64,000 bases of DNA, taken from assembly GCA_019429465.1 (NCBI GenBank), contig JAHYIV010000003.1, forward strand, positions 1 through 64,000, given 5' to 3'. The position numbers and the translations under genes were made by a program. Positions within the stretch are counted from its first letter, which is position 1; every line of letters starts with the position of its first letter. Below the pieces are notes generated by a model. The model did not search any database. It saw only the letters and a list, made by a program, of their open reading frames with translations, and was not told the DNA's origin. Of the stretch, positions 38,971-51,330 are shown one piece after another. This DNA is from Desulfoarculaceae bacterium. Its GTDB lineage: Bacteria > Desulfobacterota > Desulfobulbia > Desulfobulbales > Desulfocapsaceae.

Positions 38971-41228
38971 GAAGATTGCTCCTTTTCAATTTCAAGGGAC
39001 TGCTGTCCCGCTCCGGCCGACCGGGGGACAAAACCAGGCAGACGCACCTCAATGGGCGGGGGCTCCGCGTGCCATTGGGCCTGCCATGTCACCAGAACCT
39101 TGTTCCCTGGCCCCTCGTCCCTCCTCTCCAGGCGAACCGAAACCGCGCCAAACGAGGTGGGAGCCGGGCCAAATGAAATCGAATCCGCATCAGCAAGCCA
39201 CTGTGGCGCCACTCCTGCCCCCAGGATAAGACCAGCCCCCTCTTCACGCACGAAACAATTTCTCATCATGACAATCCATTCGGCCGCAGCCCAGCTGTGC
39301 TGGCCATCACCCATGCAGCCGCCGAGGGTGCGGGGATGGATGGCCTCCGGCCACTGACCAGTCGGCGAGGCCAGCCCTGCCGCCACCTCCATCAACTTCA
39401 GATAGCGGGGATCACCGGCCCGCAGCAGCACCTGGGCCAGATGCAAGGTCAGGTAGGCATTGATCCCGGAGTGGATCATGTCCTGAAAAAATCCACCCTG
39501 AACCATGCAGTTGTCCAGGAGAAACTCAACGGTATTGAGCAGACCGGGATCCCGAGGATTGCAGAGTTGCAGGGGATAACCGGTAACGAGGGAACCGATG
39601 GCTCCGGCATCAAGGCGCCGGTAGGGCGAGGCCGGCAGCACCTGTTGGTGCAGACGGAGAGTTACCTGCCCCAGACTGCGCTCAATTGCCTGCATGAAGG
39701 CGTCTGCCTCCTCGCCAAATTCTGCCGCCGCCTTGTGGTCTCCGGCCATGGACATGAGTCGGCCGGCAGCGGCAAGGCCGGCGACCCCCCAGAAATCATC
39801 CCAGTAATAATAGTCATTGGGCCCCAGATGTTCAGCGCTGAAGCCGGCCGGTAACAGACCTGCGTGCGGCGAATCCTGCTTCTCCTCCGTCCGTTTGCGG
39901 ACAATCCAGCGGCCGCCGCGGCGGATCGGCTCGAGCCAGTCGGGATGCGGCGGCCTGCCGCTCATCTCACAAAAGCGGCAATAGATCCACAGGGCCTCGC
40001 CATTGGAATCCCACTCCCCTTCCTGGGAACGAAAGTAGCCACCACGCGTCTGACGCCTGGAAAAGAGATGGAGGGCCCGCTCTGCCCGGTCAAACATGTT
40101 GCCGCAGAGCAGTCCGTGAATAATAAAGGCGGCATCACGGAACCAGAATCGCTTGTAGGTATAAGGTCCGGGGTAGACCTCATCCGGGGAGTGCAGGATC
40201 AGGGTCCGCAGCGCCGCTTCATACAAAAACTGCAGGCGCTGGTCGGCAATCCGCAGCGCGCAGTGGCCTTGCAGGCTCTCCTGCCACGACACAGCGGGGA
40301 TGGGACGCATCCCCCGGACATGATCCAGGGCCACGCTGACCGCAACCATCCTCGGCACTCCCGGCTCAATCCTGAAGAGGGCGGCACCGGTCAGCATCCC
40401 CACATCACACTCCCCCTTCTCTTCCTCCTGCCGGTCATGGAGATGGAGCAGAACGTCTCCGGCACCATAGGTGGAGATCTGATGGCGCTCGGCCGGATCA
40501 CTGAAGATGACCTCCTGCTCCCCGTTGACGGTCCAGCCCCTGTGATCTTTCGCCAGGACCAGATCATGGACAAAGCTGATCCCTTCCGGGTTATAGGGCC
40601 GCAGGGCCAGCACCAGCCAGGCGGCCGTCCCGGCCTCAGCCCGTATCTCCAGCAGACACTGCGGCATGCCTGATTGCATCTGCACCTGGGCCCGCGACCG
40701 GAGGATCAGATCGTCCCGGGCCATATCGGTCTGCACCGCCAGCCCCTGATCATAGTCAAGATGCTGGCTGACCGCCTTCAGACGGGAGGGCAGGAGCTGA
40801 CGGTGATCGTCGGTGACGATCCAGCAGTCCAGGGACCAGCCATCCCAGAAAGGGGTGAGCAGCCCTCGGGGATCAACAATGGGAAGTTCCTCACAGTCGG
40901 GCACGCCAACAGCGGTCCAGTTTCTGTGGGTGAGATTGATATGGGTAATGGAGAAGGCCCGGGGGATGAAGGCATCGTCATGCGGGTCAAACTGTCGTTC
41001 CACCCAGTACGGCCACAACCAGTCCAGATTATGCTGGATGATCCTGCTGTTAATGAGACCACGGGCATGGAGGACCACCCCGGCCCGCAGCAGTTCAATG
41101 GGTTCGCCGACCTCGGAGGGCTGGGCAAAACGATGGAGGCTGGCCAGCAGGGCGATAGGATCAATGAAGCCATGACGCCGGGCGGCATGACGGACGATAT
41201 ATCTCCAGGGAAACCATTTCATCCACAT
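38967..41228 (-). CDS. Six-hairpin glycosidase-like protein (glycogen-debranching/GH15-like)
   Basis: FWFRDAAFIIHGLL, NDYYYWDDFWGVAGL, GQWPEAIHPRTLGGCMGDGQHSWAAAEWIV. Confidence 0.65.
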   Translation of the reverse strand: MWMKWFPWRYIVRHAARRHGFIDPIALLASLHRFAQPSEVGEPIELLRAGVVLHARGLINSRIIQHNLDWLWPYWVERQFDPHDDAFIPRAFSITHINLTHRNWTAVGVPDCEELPIVDPRGLLTPFWDGWSLDCWIVTDDHRQLLPSRLKAVSQHLDYDQGLAVQTDMARDDLILRSRAQVQMQSGMPQCLLEIRAEAGTAAWLVLALRPYNPEGISFVHDLVLAKDHRGWTVNGEQEVIFSDPAERHQISTYGAGDVLLHLHDRQEEEKGECDVGMLTGAALFRIEPGVPRMVAVSVALDHVRGMRPIPAVSWQESLQGHCALRIADQRLQFLYEAALRTLILHSPDEVYPGPYTYKRFWFRDAAFIIHGLLCGNMFDRAERALHLFSRRQTRGGYFRSQEGEWDSNGEALWIYCRFCEMSGRPPHPDWLEPIRRGGRWIVRKRTEEKQDSPHAGLLPAGFSAEHLGPNDYYYWDDFWGVAGLAAAGRLMSMAGDHKAAAEFGEEADAFMQAIERSLGQVTLRLHQQVLPASPYRRLDAGAIGSLVTGYPLQLCNPRDPGLLNTVEFLLDNCMVQGGFFQDMIHSGINAYLTLHLAQVLLRAGDPRYLKLMEVAAGLASPTGQWPEAIHPRTLGGCMGDGQHSWAAAEWIVMMRNCFVREEGAGLILGAGVAPQWLADADSISFGPAPTSFGAVSVRLERRDEGPGNKVLVTWQAQWHAEPPPIEVRLPGFVPRSAGAGQQSLEIEKEQSS

Positions 41229-42085
41229 CACTTTTTCCCTCCTGACAGGTAGGACTCCATCAGCCGGCGCGCCAGACGGGTGCCATAGATGAGCAGAACG
41301 AGGACCAGCAGAAATCCGAGGCCATACAAAAACCACTGGAGCGGTGTCCTTTCCAGCCGCTGCGCCCGCAGCAGGGTCAGGTCGGCGGCCAGGGAACCCA
41401 GATAGACATTAAAAAAGGTGATGGGTATGATCCCCAGAAAAGTACCCACACAGAAATCGCGCAGAGAAAAGCCGGCAAGGCCGAAAAAATAGTTGGAAAG
41501 CTTGAAGGGAAAAAAGGGGATGAGACGGGTCAGAAGGATAACACCCCAGCCCCGCCGCTGCGATAGATTGGTTATGAGCAGAAAACGGGGATGGGAGAGG
41601 CAGTATCTGGCAAGCTTTGTGGTGGCCAGAAAGCGGCGGGCAATCACAAAGGCAAGGGTGCCCCCCATGGTGGTGGCAATAACCACATAGGCCCCACCAT
41701 AACCAATACCAAACATGAAGCCGGCGCCCAGGGTGAGGAGGACTCCCGGCAGGACCAGGACAACGACCAGGGCGTCAACCAGGATAAAGATCAGCGGCGC
41801 CCACGCCCCCTGCGACTCAAGCCATTCGAGGAAGGGCACGACCTGCTCATCCAGATCAAAATGAAAGAGCAGCGCAATCCCGGCCATGACCAGCACGACC
41901 GTGATCAGCAACTGTGCCTCCTGATAGACGAAATGAACAATCTTCTTTATCACGGCGATGCGACCCCTCACAATGAGCGATTTGAGGACACGACAATCCT
42001 TCCCTGACCACCTATCAAACCCGCACCCGTTCAATATAAGAGCGCAAGCGCAATCCATCCCTGGATCATAATCAGTATACAGCAT
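41228..42085 (-). CDS. TVP38/TMEM64 (VTT/SNARE-associated) family membrane protein
   Basis: PGVLLTLGAGFMFGIGYGGAYVVIATTMGGTLAFVIARRF, LLTRLIPFFPFKLSNYFFGL; start uncertain. Confidence 0.88.
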   Translation of the reverse strand: MLYTDYDPGMDCACALILNGCGFDRWSGKDCRVLKSLIVRGRIAVIKKIVHFVYQEAQLLITVVLVMAGIALLFHFDLDEQVVPFLEWLESQGAWAPLIFILVDALVVVLVLPGVLLTLGAGFMFGIGYGGAYVVIATTMGGTLAFVIARRFLATTKLARYCLSHPRFLLITNLSQRRGWGVILLTRLIPFFPFKLSNYFFGLAGFSLRDFCVGTFLGIIPITFFNVYLGSLAADLTLLRAQRLERTPLQWFLYGLGFLLVLVLLIYGTRLARRLMESYLSGGKK

Positions 42086-42271
42086 AATTTGCAGATATCA
42101 AAAAAAGGCGGCAAGGAGAGCATCCAGCATCGGCCACACGACTCTCTTTTTTTGTCAGGCCCTTGGCTCAGGATCGAAAATAAGATATAATGAACAGAGA
42201 ATGCAAATATCTTTCGGGAGGAACGTCTTTTCCCGAATCCCTTATCAACCATCACCACAGGAGATCACCAG

Positions 42272-42847
42272 ATGGCCACTCTGAAAGGAACCCAGACCGA
42301 AAAAAACATCCTGACCGCCTTTTGCGGCGAGTCCCAGGCCCGTAACCGTTACACCTATTTTTCCGCCCAGGCCAAAAAAGATGGCTTCGTCCAGATCTCC
42401 CAGATCTTTGAGGAGACGGCCAATCAGGAAAAAGAGCATGCCAAGCGTCTGTTTAAGTTGCTGGAGGGCGGTGAGGTCGAGATCAAGGCCAGCTTTCCTG
42501 CCGGAGTCATCGGCACCACCGTCGACAATCTCATGGAGGCGGCTGGCGGCGAAAACTACGAGCACACCGTCATGTATCCAGGTTTTGCCAAGGTGGCCAG
42601 AGAGGAAGGGTTTCAGGATATTGCTGCCATCTTTAAGGCCATTGCCGTGGCCGAAAAGCAGCATGAAAAGCGGTACCTGGATTTAAAGGCCAATATTGAG
42701 GCCGGCCGGGTCTTTGAGCGAAAAGAGAAGGTCACCTGGCGCTGCCAGAATTGTGGTTATCTCCATGAAGGCAACAAGGCCCCGGACAAATGCCCGGCCT
42801 GCGACCATGCCCAGGCCCATTTCGAGCTGCTGGCCGAGAATTGGTAA
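42272..42847 (+). CDS. Rubrerythrin
   Basis: [13 protein letters not shown], rubredoxin-like C-terminus [30 protein letters not shown]. Confidence 0.97.
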   Translation: MATLKGTQTEKNILTAFCGESQARNRYTYFSAQAKKDGFVQISQIFEETANQEKEHAKRLFKLLEGGEVEIKASFPAGVIGTTVDNLMEAAGGENYEHTVMYPGFAKVAREEGFQDIAAIFKAIAVAEKQHEKRYLDLKANIEAGRVFERKEKVTWRCQNCGYLHEGNKAPDKCPACDHAQAHFELLAENW

Positions 42848-42921
42848 TACAAAAACAAGAAACGAATTCCTAAGGTTCTGATCATAAATATGTTGTGGCC
42901 CCCACTCTACTGTATCCATAG

Positions 42922-45138
<2,217 letters not shown>

Positions 45139-45256
45139 ACGGAGTAAAAGCTTTTTTGAGGACTTCTGAGACGTATTCTGAACTGCAAAACAGATGAGAG
45201 GAAGAACGATTGCATGGATGCAGTACAACGAAGTATCCAACCCTTTAACCAGCGGC

Positions 45257-45391
45257 GATGGCTAAGCGCAAAGGGCCAAAGACGAGGCGTACCAATCCTG
45301 AGGAATGAGGCGTCCTGTTGGTACGCCGCAATGACGAAGGATGCAGTACAACGAAGTATTTGGCCCTTTGCGCGACGCCATCAGGCCTTGA
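45257..45391. repeat. Element E related palindrome (GATGGCTAAG...GCGACGCCATC)
   Basis: Shares termini and the GAGGAATGAGGCGT/GGTACGCC core with 6358-6484; ATGCAGTACAACGAAGTAT occurs twice (about 45217, 45338). Confidence 0.7.
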
Positions 45392-47624
45392 CGCAATCCA
45401 TGGCATAGACCACCTTGCCGTTTTTCACTTCTTTCACCAGGCCGTGGATATCGGTCTCAAACCCGGGGAATTTTTCATTGAAACTGCGGGCGAATTTCAG
45501 ATACTCGAGAATATTCCTGTTGACCCGCTCTCCTGGAATCAGCAGGGGAATCCCGGGAGGATACGGGGTGAGGAGGATACTGGTGATCCGCCCTTCGAGA
45601 TCATCGATCTCAACCCGCTCAATATCATTATGGACCATCATCGCATAGGCGTCCGCCGGCTTCATCGCCGGTTCCATGTGCGAGACATACATCTCGGTGG
45701 TCAAGCGCGCCACATCATTCTTTTTATACATGTCATGAATCGAATCACACAGATCTCTTAAGCCGATGCGCTCATAGCAGGGGAATTTTCTGAGAAAGGT
45801 TGGCAGCGCCCGCCACAGGGGCGCATTGCGGTCATAGTCATCCTTGAATTGCTGCAACGCTGCCACCAGGGTATTCCAGCGCCCTTTGGTGATACCGATG
45901 GTGAACATGATGAAGAACGAATAGAGGCCGGTCTTTTCAACGATAACACCATGTTCCGACAGGTACCTGGTCACGATCGCCGCCGGGATGCCGGTGGCGG
46001 CGAAATCACCGTTGACGGCCAGCCCCGGCGTAATGATGGTGGCCTTGATCGGGTCCAGCATGTTGAAACCATCCGCCAGATCGCCAAAACCATGCCAGGA
46101 TTCACCCGCGCGCAGGATCCAGTCTTCACGCTCTCCCATGCCCTCTTCCGCCAGCTCTTCCGGGCCCCAGACCTTGAACCACCAGGAATCCCCGAACTCC
46201 GCATCCACCTTGCGCATGGCCCGGCGGAAATCCATGGCCTCAAGGATGGATTCCTCAACCAGCGAGGTTCCACCCGGCGGCTCCATCATGGCCGCGGCCA
46301 CATCGCAGCTGGCAATAATGGCATACTGCGGGCTGGTGGAGACATGCATCAGATAGGCCTCGTTAAAGCGGTCCCGATCCAGGTGACAGTTCGGCGATTC
46401 CTGCACCAGGATCTGACTGGCCTGACTCAAACCCGCCAGCAGCTTATGGGTCGATTGACAGGCGTAGACCATCGGCCCTTCGGAGCGACGGGTATCACGG
46501 CCGATGGCGTGCATGCCTTTATAAAATTCATGAAAGGTGGCGTGCGGCAGCCAGGCCTCATCAAAATGGAGATTGCCCACGCTGTCGCCCAGGATCTGCT
46601 TGATGGTATCGACATTATAGAGAATCCCGTCATAGGTGGACTGGGTGATGGTCAGCATCCGCGGCTTGGGGCACAGATCCTTGGCAAAAGGGTGGGCGGC
46701 AATCTTGGCTCCAATGGTTTCCGGCAGGAATTCGGATTTCGGGATCGGCCCGATAATCCCGTAATGATTACGCGTCGGCATCAAAAAGACCGGCACCGCA
46801 CCCGTCATGATGATGGCGTGCAGGACCGACTTATGACAGTTGCGGTCGACCACCACGACATCGTTGTCAGCAACATTGGCGTGCCAGACGATCTTGTTGG
46901 AGGTGGAGGTGCCGTTGGTGACGAAAAAGAGATGATCGGCGCCGAAGATGCGGGCCGCGTTCTGCTCCGAGGCCGCCACCGCCCCGGTGTGGTCAAGCAG
47001 TTGTCCCAGCTCATCGACGGCATTGCAGACATCGGCGCGCAGCATGTTTTCGCCGAAGAACTGATGGAACATCTGCCCCACCGGGCTTTTCAGGAAAGCG
47101 ACCCCGCCGGAATGGCCGGGACAATGCCAGGAATAGGAGCCATCGGCCGCGTATCCGGTCAGGGCGCGGAAAAAGGGCGGCGCCAGGGAATCGAGATAAA
47201 TACGGGCCTCACGGATAATGTGGCGGGCCACAAACTCCGGGGTATCTTCAAACATATGGATAAAACCGTGCAGCTCCTTGAGCACATCATTGGGGATGTG
47301 GCGCGAGGTCCGGGTCTCACCATAGAGGAATATGGGGATATCCTCGTTGCGCCGCCGGATCTCCCCCACAAACAGACGCAGCTTGTCGATGGCCTCATCC
47401 TTCTGGTTTTCATCGGTAAACTCATCGTCATCAATGGAGAGGATAAAGCAGGAAGCCCGGTTCTGCTGCTGGGCAATCATGGCGGTATCGCCAAAACTGG
47501 TGATACCGATGGTCTCCATGCCCTCACTCTCAATGGCCTCGGCCATGGCCCGAACCCCGAATCCTGATGCGTTTTCAGAGCGAAAATCTTCGTCAATAAT
47601 GACGACCGGAAAGCGAAATTTCAT
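45381..47624 (-). CDS. Orn/Lys/Arg decarboxylase (AdiA/LdcC-like, with N-terminal wing domain)
   Basis: DGSYSWHCPGHSGGVAFLKSPVG, FFVTNGTSTSNKIVWHA, YACQSTHKLLAGLSQASQI (PLP lysine). Confidence 0.93.
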   Translation of the reverse strand: MKFRFPVVIIDEDFRSENASGFGVRAMAEAIESEGMETIGITSFGDTAMIAQQQNRASCFILSIDDDEFTDENQKDEAIDKLRLFVGEIRRRNEDIPIFLYGETRTSRHIPNDVLKELHGFIHMFEDTPEFVARHIIREARIYLDSLAPPFFRALTGYAADGSYSWHCPGHSGGVAFLKSPVGQMFHQFFGENMLRADVCNAVDELGQLLDHTGAVAASEQNAARIFGADHLFFVTNGTSTSNKIVWHANVADNDVVVVDRNCHKSVLHAIIMTGAVPVFLMPTRNHYGIIGPIPKSEFLPETIGAKIAAHPFAKDLCPKPRMLTITQSTYDGILYNVDTIKQILGDSVGNLHFDEAWLPHATFHEFYKGMHAIGRDTRRSEGPMVYACQSTHKLLAGLSQASQILVQESPNCHLDRDRFNEAYLMHVSTSPQYAIIASCDVAAAMMEPPGGTSLVEESILEAMDFRRAMRKVDAEFGDSWWFKVWGPEELAEEGMGEREDWILRAGESWHGFGDLADGFNMLDPIKATIITPGLAVNGDFAATGIPAAIVTRYLSEHGVIVEKTGLYSFFIMFTIGITKGRWNTLVAALQQFKDDYDRNAPLWRALPTFLRKFPCYERIGLRDLCDSIHDMYKKNDVARLTTEMYVSHMEPAMKPADAYAMMVHNDIERVEIDDLEGRITSILLTPYPPGIPLLIPGERVNRNILEYLKFARSFNEKFPGFETDIHGLVKEVKNGKVVYAMDCVKA

Positions 47625-47742
47625 CTATCCAACCTCAAGGGTAAATCGTAAAAAAAAATCATACCTGCTCAACACTGGCACAGCCAATTCTGCTTCAGGG
47701 ATTTGAAAATTGCAAAATTACCAGAGAGTCACAACAAGAGTA

Positions 47743-47815
47743 GGTCGGACTTCAGTCCGACAACGGTGGTGGCGACAAAGCCGGCTGTCGGGTTGACACC
47801 CGACCTACATATTCA
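47743..47815. repeat. Tandem short palindromes GTCGGACTTCAGTCCGAC / GTCGGGTTGACACCCGAC
   Basis: Self-complementary; similar motifs at 1130-1200 and 62275-62295. Confidence 0.75.
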
Positions 47816-47847
47816 AAAACGGTAATCTGGTAATTTCTATGTCCCTA

Positions 47848-47905
47848 AGTGCCTTTCGCAGATAATTTTCTTGCAAAAAAACAAGAAAATTATCTGTAAG
47901 GCATT
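47848..47905. repeat. Dispersed palindromic element B, copy 3
   Basis: AGTGCCTTTCGCAGATAATTTTC...GAAAATTATCTGTAAGGCATT. Confidence 0.88.
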
Positions 47906-48303
47906 AAGGCCAGTTTCCTGACGGAAAATGACGATTTTCTATACCATGAGAGCGATGATGGTACAAGTTGCAATTGATTCCCCGTCATAATGGCTCACGC
48001 CCGCCCGTGACCAGAATCCGAATGTTATCTGATCCGGTCACGGAATCCGGACGCCGCCGCTTCTGTTATGAGCCATTACGAGGCCTTACCCCCTCAGCGA
48101 GTGGCAGCTCGACAGAGACTTTTATTGCACATTTCCGGTGAAATTACTATAAACTTGATTTTTTACATGTAGAGTGATCCGGTGCAATTTATTCCGTCCG
48201 TTTTTTATCCAAGGCCCTTGCGTTTATTTTGCTGAAACAGACAAGAGGCATACTGGTGTTTTCCCCCGGCAAGGGGGCCTGTTTTTTTTCAAAAGAGGTA
48301 TCC

Positions 48304-49656
48304 ATGCGTATCATAATCGTCGGCGCGGGGATGGTCGGCTACCACCTGAGCGAAAAGCTGTCGGAGGAGGGACAGGAAGTTGTCCTCATCGACCAGGATG
48401 AGTCCAAACTCCGCCGACTGGAACGGATTCTCAACATCCAGACCATCCGCGGCAGCGGCGCCTCAGCCCGCGTCCTTGAAGAGGCAGGCATCGCCAAGAC
48501 AGACCTCTTCATTGCCGTGACCGACAGCGACGAGGTCAACCTCATCGCCTGCATCATTTCCAAAAATTATAATGTCACCACCCGGATAGCCCGGGTGCGT
48601 AACGACGACTTTTACACCCAGGGCACCTCTCAGGCCGAAAAGGCGCTCGGCATCGACCTGCTGATCAGCCCCGACCTGGCAATGGCCGACGAGATCATGC
48701 AGCTCATCAATGTCTCCGCCGCCTTTGAGGTGGCGGAATTTGCCCACGGCCAGGTCGAGCTGCTCGGCTATGTCGCCATGGAAGATCACCCCTGTGTCGG
48801 CTCCACCCTGCTCTACCTCCGCGATATGCAGGGGATCTACGACTTTGTCATCGTCGCCATTACCCGGGGAGATCAGACCATCATCCCCCACGGCCAGGAC
48901 ACGATCGAGGCCGGAGACAAGGTTTATCTGGTCACCCGTAAAACAGATGTGCCGGTAGTAGAGCGATTGCTCTTCAATGCTGAAAGCCAGGCGCCGGAGA
49001 ATGTTTTCATCGTCGGCGGCGGCACCATCGGCTACCTGGTCGCCCGCCGGCTAGAGCAGAAAAAGATAAATGTCCGGATTGTAGAGCAGGATGCAGGCCG
49101 TTGTGAATTCCTCTCCGAACAGCTTGAACATGCCATGGTCCTCAACTCCGACGGACTGGAGGCGCAGGATCTGCTCGACGAGGGCATCGACCAGGCGGAT
49201 CTGGTCATCGCCGTCACCAACAGCGACACCACCAATATCCTCTCCAGTCTGCTGGCCAAGCACCATGGCACCAAAAAGTGCATCACCCACATCAACAGCC
49301 CCGGCTTCATCCCCATGCTCGGCAAACTGGGGATCGATGTAGCCTTGAGCCCCAGGCAGGTTGCGGCCAATATGATCCTCCGCTTTGTCCGCGGCGGCGG
49401 CAAGATCGTCAACGTCGCCACCCTGGTCGGCAGCGATGCCGAGGTCATTGAGATCAAGGTTCCCCTGCAGGAACATTTTATCGACCTCCCCCTCAAAGAC
49501 CTTGATTTCCCCAAAGGCTCCATTGTCGGCGCCATTATCCGCAAGGACCAGGTGATCATCCCTTCCGGCAACACCAAGCTCCAGCCGGGCGACAACCTGG
49601 TGGTCTTCTTTACCCATAAAGCGCTTTCCTCTCTCGAAAGCCTCTTTCACGAGTAG
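48304..49656 (+). CDS. trkA: Trk potassium uptake protein TrkA
   Basis: MRIIIVGAGMVGYHLSEKL; duplicated RCK_N (VFIVGGGTIGYLVARRL) and TrkA_C domains. Confidence 0.97.
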   Translation: MRIIIVGAGMVGYHLSEKLSEEGQEVVLIDQDESKLRRLERILNIQTIRGSGASARVLEEAGIAKTDLFIAVTDSDEVNLIACIISKNYNVTTRIARVRNDDFYTQGTSQAEKALGIDLLISPDLAMADEIMQLINVSAAFEVAEFAHGQVELLGYVAMEDHPCVGSTLLYLRDMQGIYDFVIVAITRGDQTIIPHGQDTIEAGDKVYLVTRKTDVPVVERLLFNAESQAPENVFIVGGGTIGYLVARRLEQKKINVRIVEQDAGRCEFLSEQLEHAMVLNSDGLEAQDLLDEGIDQADLVIAVTNSDTTNILSSLLAKHHGTKKCITHINSPGFIPMLGKLGIDVALSPRQVAANMILRFVRGGGKIVNVATLVGSDAEVIEIKVPLQEHFIDLPLKDLDFPKGSIVGAIIRKDQVIIPSGNTKLQPGDNLVVFFTHKALSSLESLFHE

Positions 49657-49671
49657 GAGCAGAGAAAAACG

Positions 49672-51174
49672 ATGCGCACCGGCGGCGTTCTCAATATCTT
49701 CGGCAAACTACTGATCCTGATTTCACTGTGCCTGCTGACCCCGATTCCCTTCAGCCTCTATTTCCAGGATGGCATGACGCCGACCTTTTTCCTCTCCGCC
49801 GGTATCGGCGCGCTCCTTGGCCTTCTGTTTGTGGCGCTCTTTGCCCCGGAAAAGGATCTCGGCTACCGGGACGGCTTTGCCGTGGTGGTCTTCAGCTGGC
49901 TGGGATTGGCCTTTCTCGGCGCACTGCCCTACTATCTCGGCGGCCAGATGCCCCTGTTCGTCGATTGTTTTTTCGAGTCGATGTCAGGCTTTACCACCAC
50001 CGGCTCCACTGTCCTCTCCCAAGTGGAGATTCTGCCGAAGAGCCTCCTCTTCTGGCGCTCCATGACCCACTGGGTGGGCGGCATGGGCATCATCGTCCTC
50101 TCGCTGGCCATTCTCCCGCTCCTGGGCGTGGGCGGCATGCAGCTCTTTCAGGCCGAGATGCCGGGACCGACCAAAGACCGGCTCGCCCCCCGCATCCAGG
50201 ACACCGCCCGCATCCTCTGGGGTGTTTACTTTTTCTTGACTGCCATTCTCACCGTACTTCTCCTTGTGGGAGGCATGAGCTTCTTCGATGCCATCTGTCA
50301 CTCCTTCGCCACCCTGGCCACCGGTGGATTTTCCACCCACTCCGCAAGCGTCGCGTACTTTGATTCCGTTTATATCGAGACCGTGATCATCATCTTCATG
50401 TTTCTGGCCGGGATCAACTTCACCCTGCATCACTCCGGGCTTAAAGGCAATCCTGCCGCCTACTGGCGCAATGAAGAGTTCCGCTTCTATCTCAGCCTCT
50501 GCACCGGCGCCATCCTGTTCATCGTGGCGGTAAACTCCTACCACCAGGTCTATGCCACCTTTGGCCAGACCCTGCGCACAGCCGCCTTCCAGGTTGTCGC
50601 CATCATTACCACCACCGGCTTTGGCACCGCCGACTTCGAGCAATGGCCGCCGGCCCTGAAGATCCTGCTGGTCTCCCTGATGTTTGTCGGCGGCTGTGCC
50701 GGCTCCACCAGCGGCGGCATCAAGATGGTCCGCATCCTGCTTTTCTTCAAGTTTGCCCGCCTGCAGCTCAAGACCCTGGTCCATCCCCGCTCGGTCGGCA
50801 CCCTCAAGTTCGGCAAGGTCAAGGTGCCGCCGGAGGTCATGGTCGCGATCCTGGGCTTTCTCGCCCTCCATATCGGCTTTTTTCTGCTGGCCAGCCTGGC
50901 GATAACCGCACTCGGCGTCGACATCATCACCGGCACCACGGCGGTCATCACCACCTTAAACAACGTCGGCCCGGGCCTGAACATGGTCGGACCAGCCCAG
51001 AATTTCGGCGCTCTGCCGCCCCTTGCCAAGGCAATCTTAAGCTTCTGCATGCTTGCCGGCCGCCTTGAACTCTACACGGTGGCGGTGCTTCTCACCCCGG
51101 ATTTCTGGCAGATGGCAAGAAAGCCGGTATGGCGCTGGCAGACGGCCAGAACCTCCGCCCCCTACCGCTTCTGA
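49672..51174 (+). CDS. trkH: TrkH family potassium uptake protein
   Basis: SMSGFTTTGSTVL, FATLATGGFSTHS, GGCAGSTSGGIKMVR selectivity loops. Confidence 0.97.
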   Translation: MRTGGVLNIFGKLLILISLCLLTPIPFSLYFQDGMTPTFFLSAGIGALLGLLFVALFAPEKDLGYRDGFAVVVFSWLGLAFLGALPYYLGGQMPLFVDCFFESMSGFTTTGSTVLSQVEILPKSLLFWRSMTHWVGGMGIIVLSLAILPLLGVGGMQLFQAEMPGPTKDRLAPRIQDTARILWGVYFFLTAILTVLLLVGGMSFFDAICHSFATLATGGFSTHSASVAYFDSVYIETVIIIFMFLAGINFTLHHSGLKGNPAAYWRNEEFRFYLSLCTGAILFIVAVNSYHQVYATFGQTLRTAAFQVVAIITTTGFGTADFEQWPPALKILLVSLMFVGGCAGSTSGGIKMVRILLFFKFARLQLKTLVHPRSVGTLKFGKVKVPPEVMVAILGFLALHIGFFLLASLAITALGVDIITGTTAVITTLNNVGPGLNMVGPAQNFGALPPLAKAILSFCMLAGRLELYTVAVLLTPDFWQMARKPVWRWQTARTSAPYRF

Positions 51175-51330
51175 TGGGCGTTTGAATCCCTCCGGAGATA
51201 ATCATTGTTAATAGAGGCTGACCTGAACGCTCCCGCCTTAATCTGTACACAAGGTGAATAGTTCTTCTTTGTCACATTGTTTCACCGTCGTATCCGGCGA
51301 CTCTTTAACCCCCCTTAATCCCCCCTGAAT

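Noticed and set aside
45849-47567. 572-aa plus-strand ORF opposite the decarboxylase
   Set aside because: Antisense shadow of a strongly recognised Orn/Lys/Arg decarboxylase.
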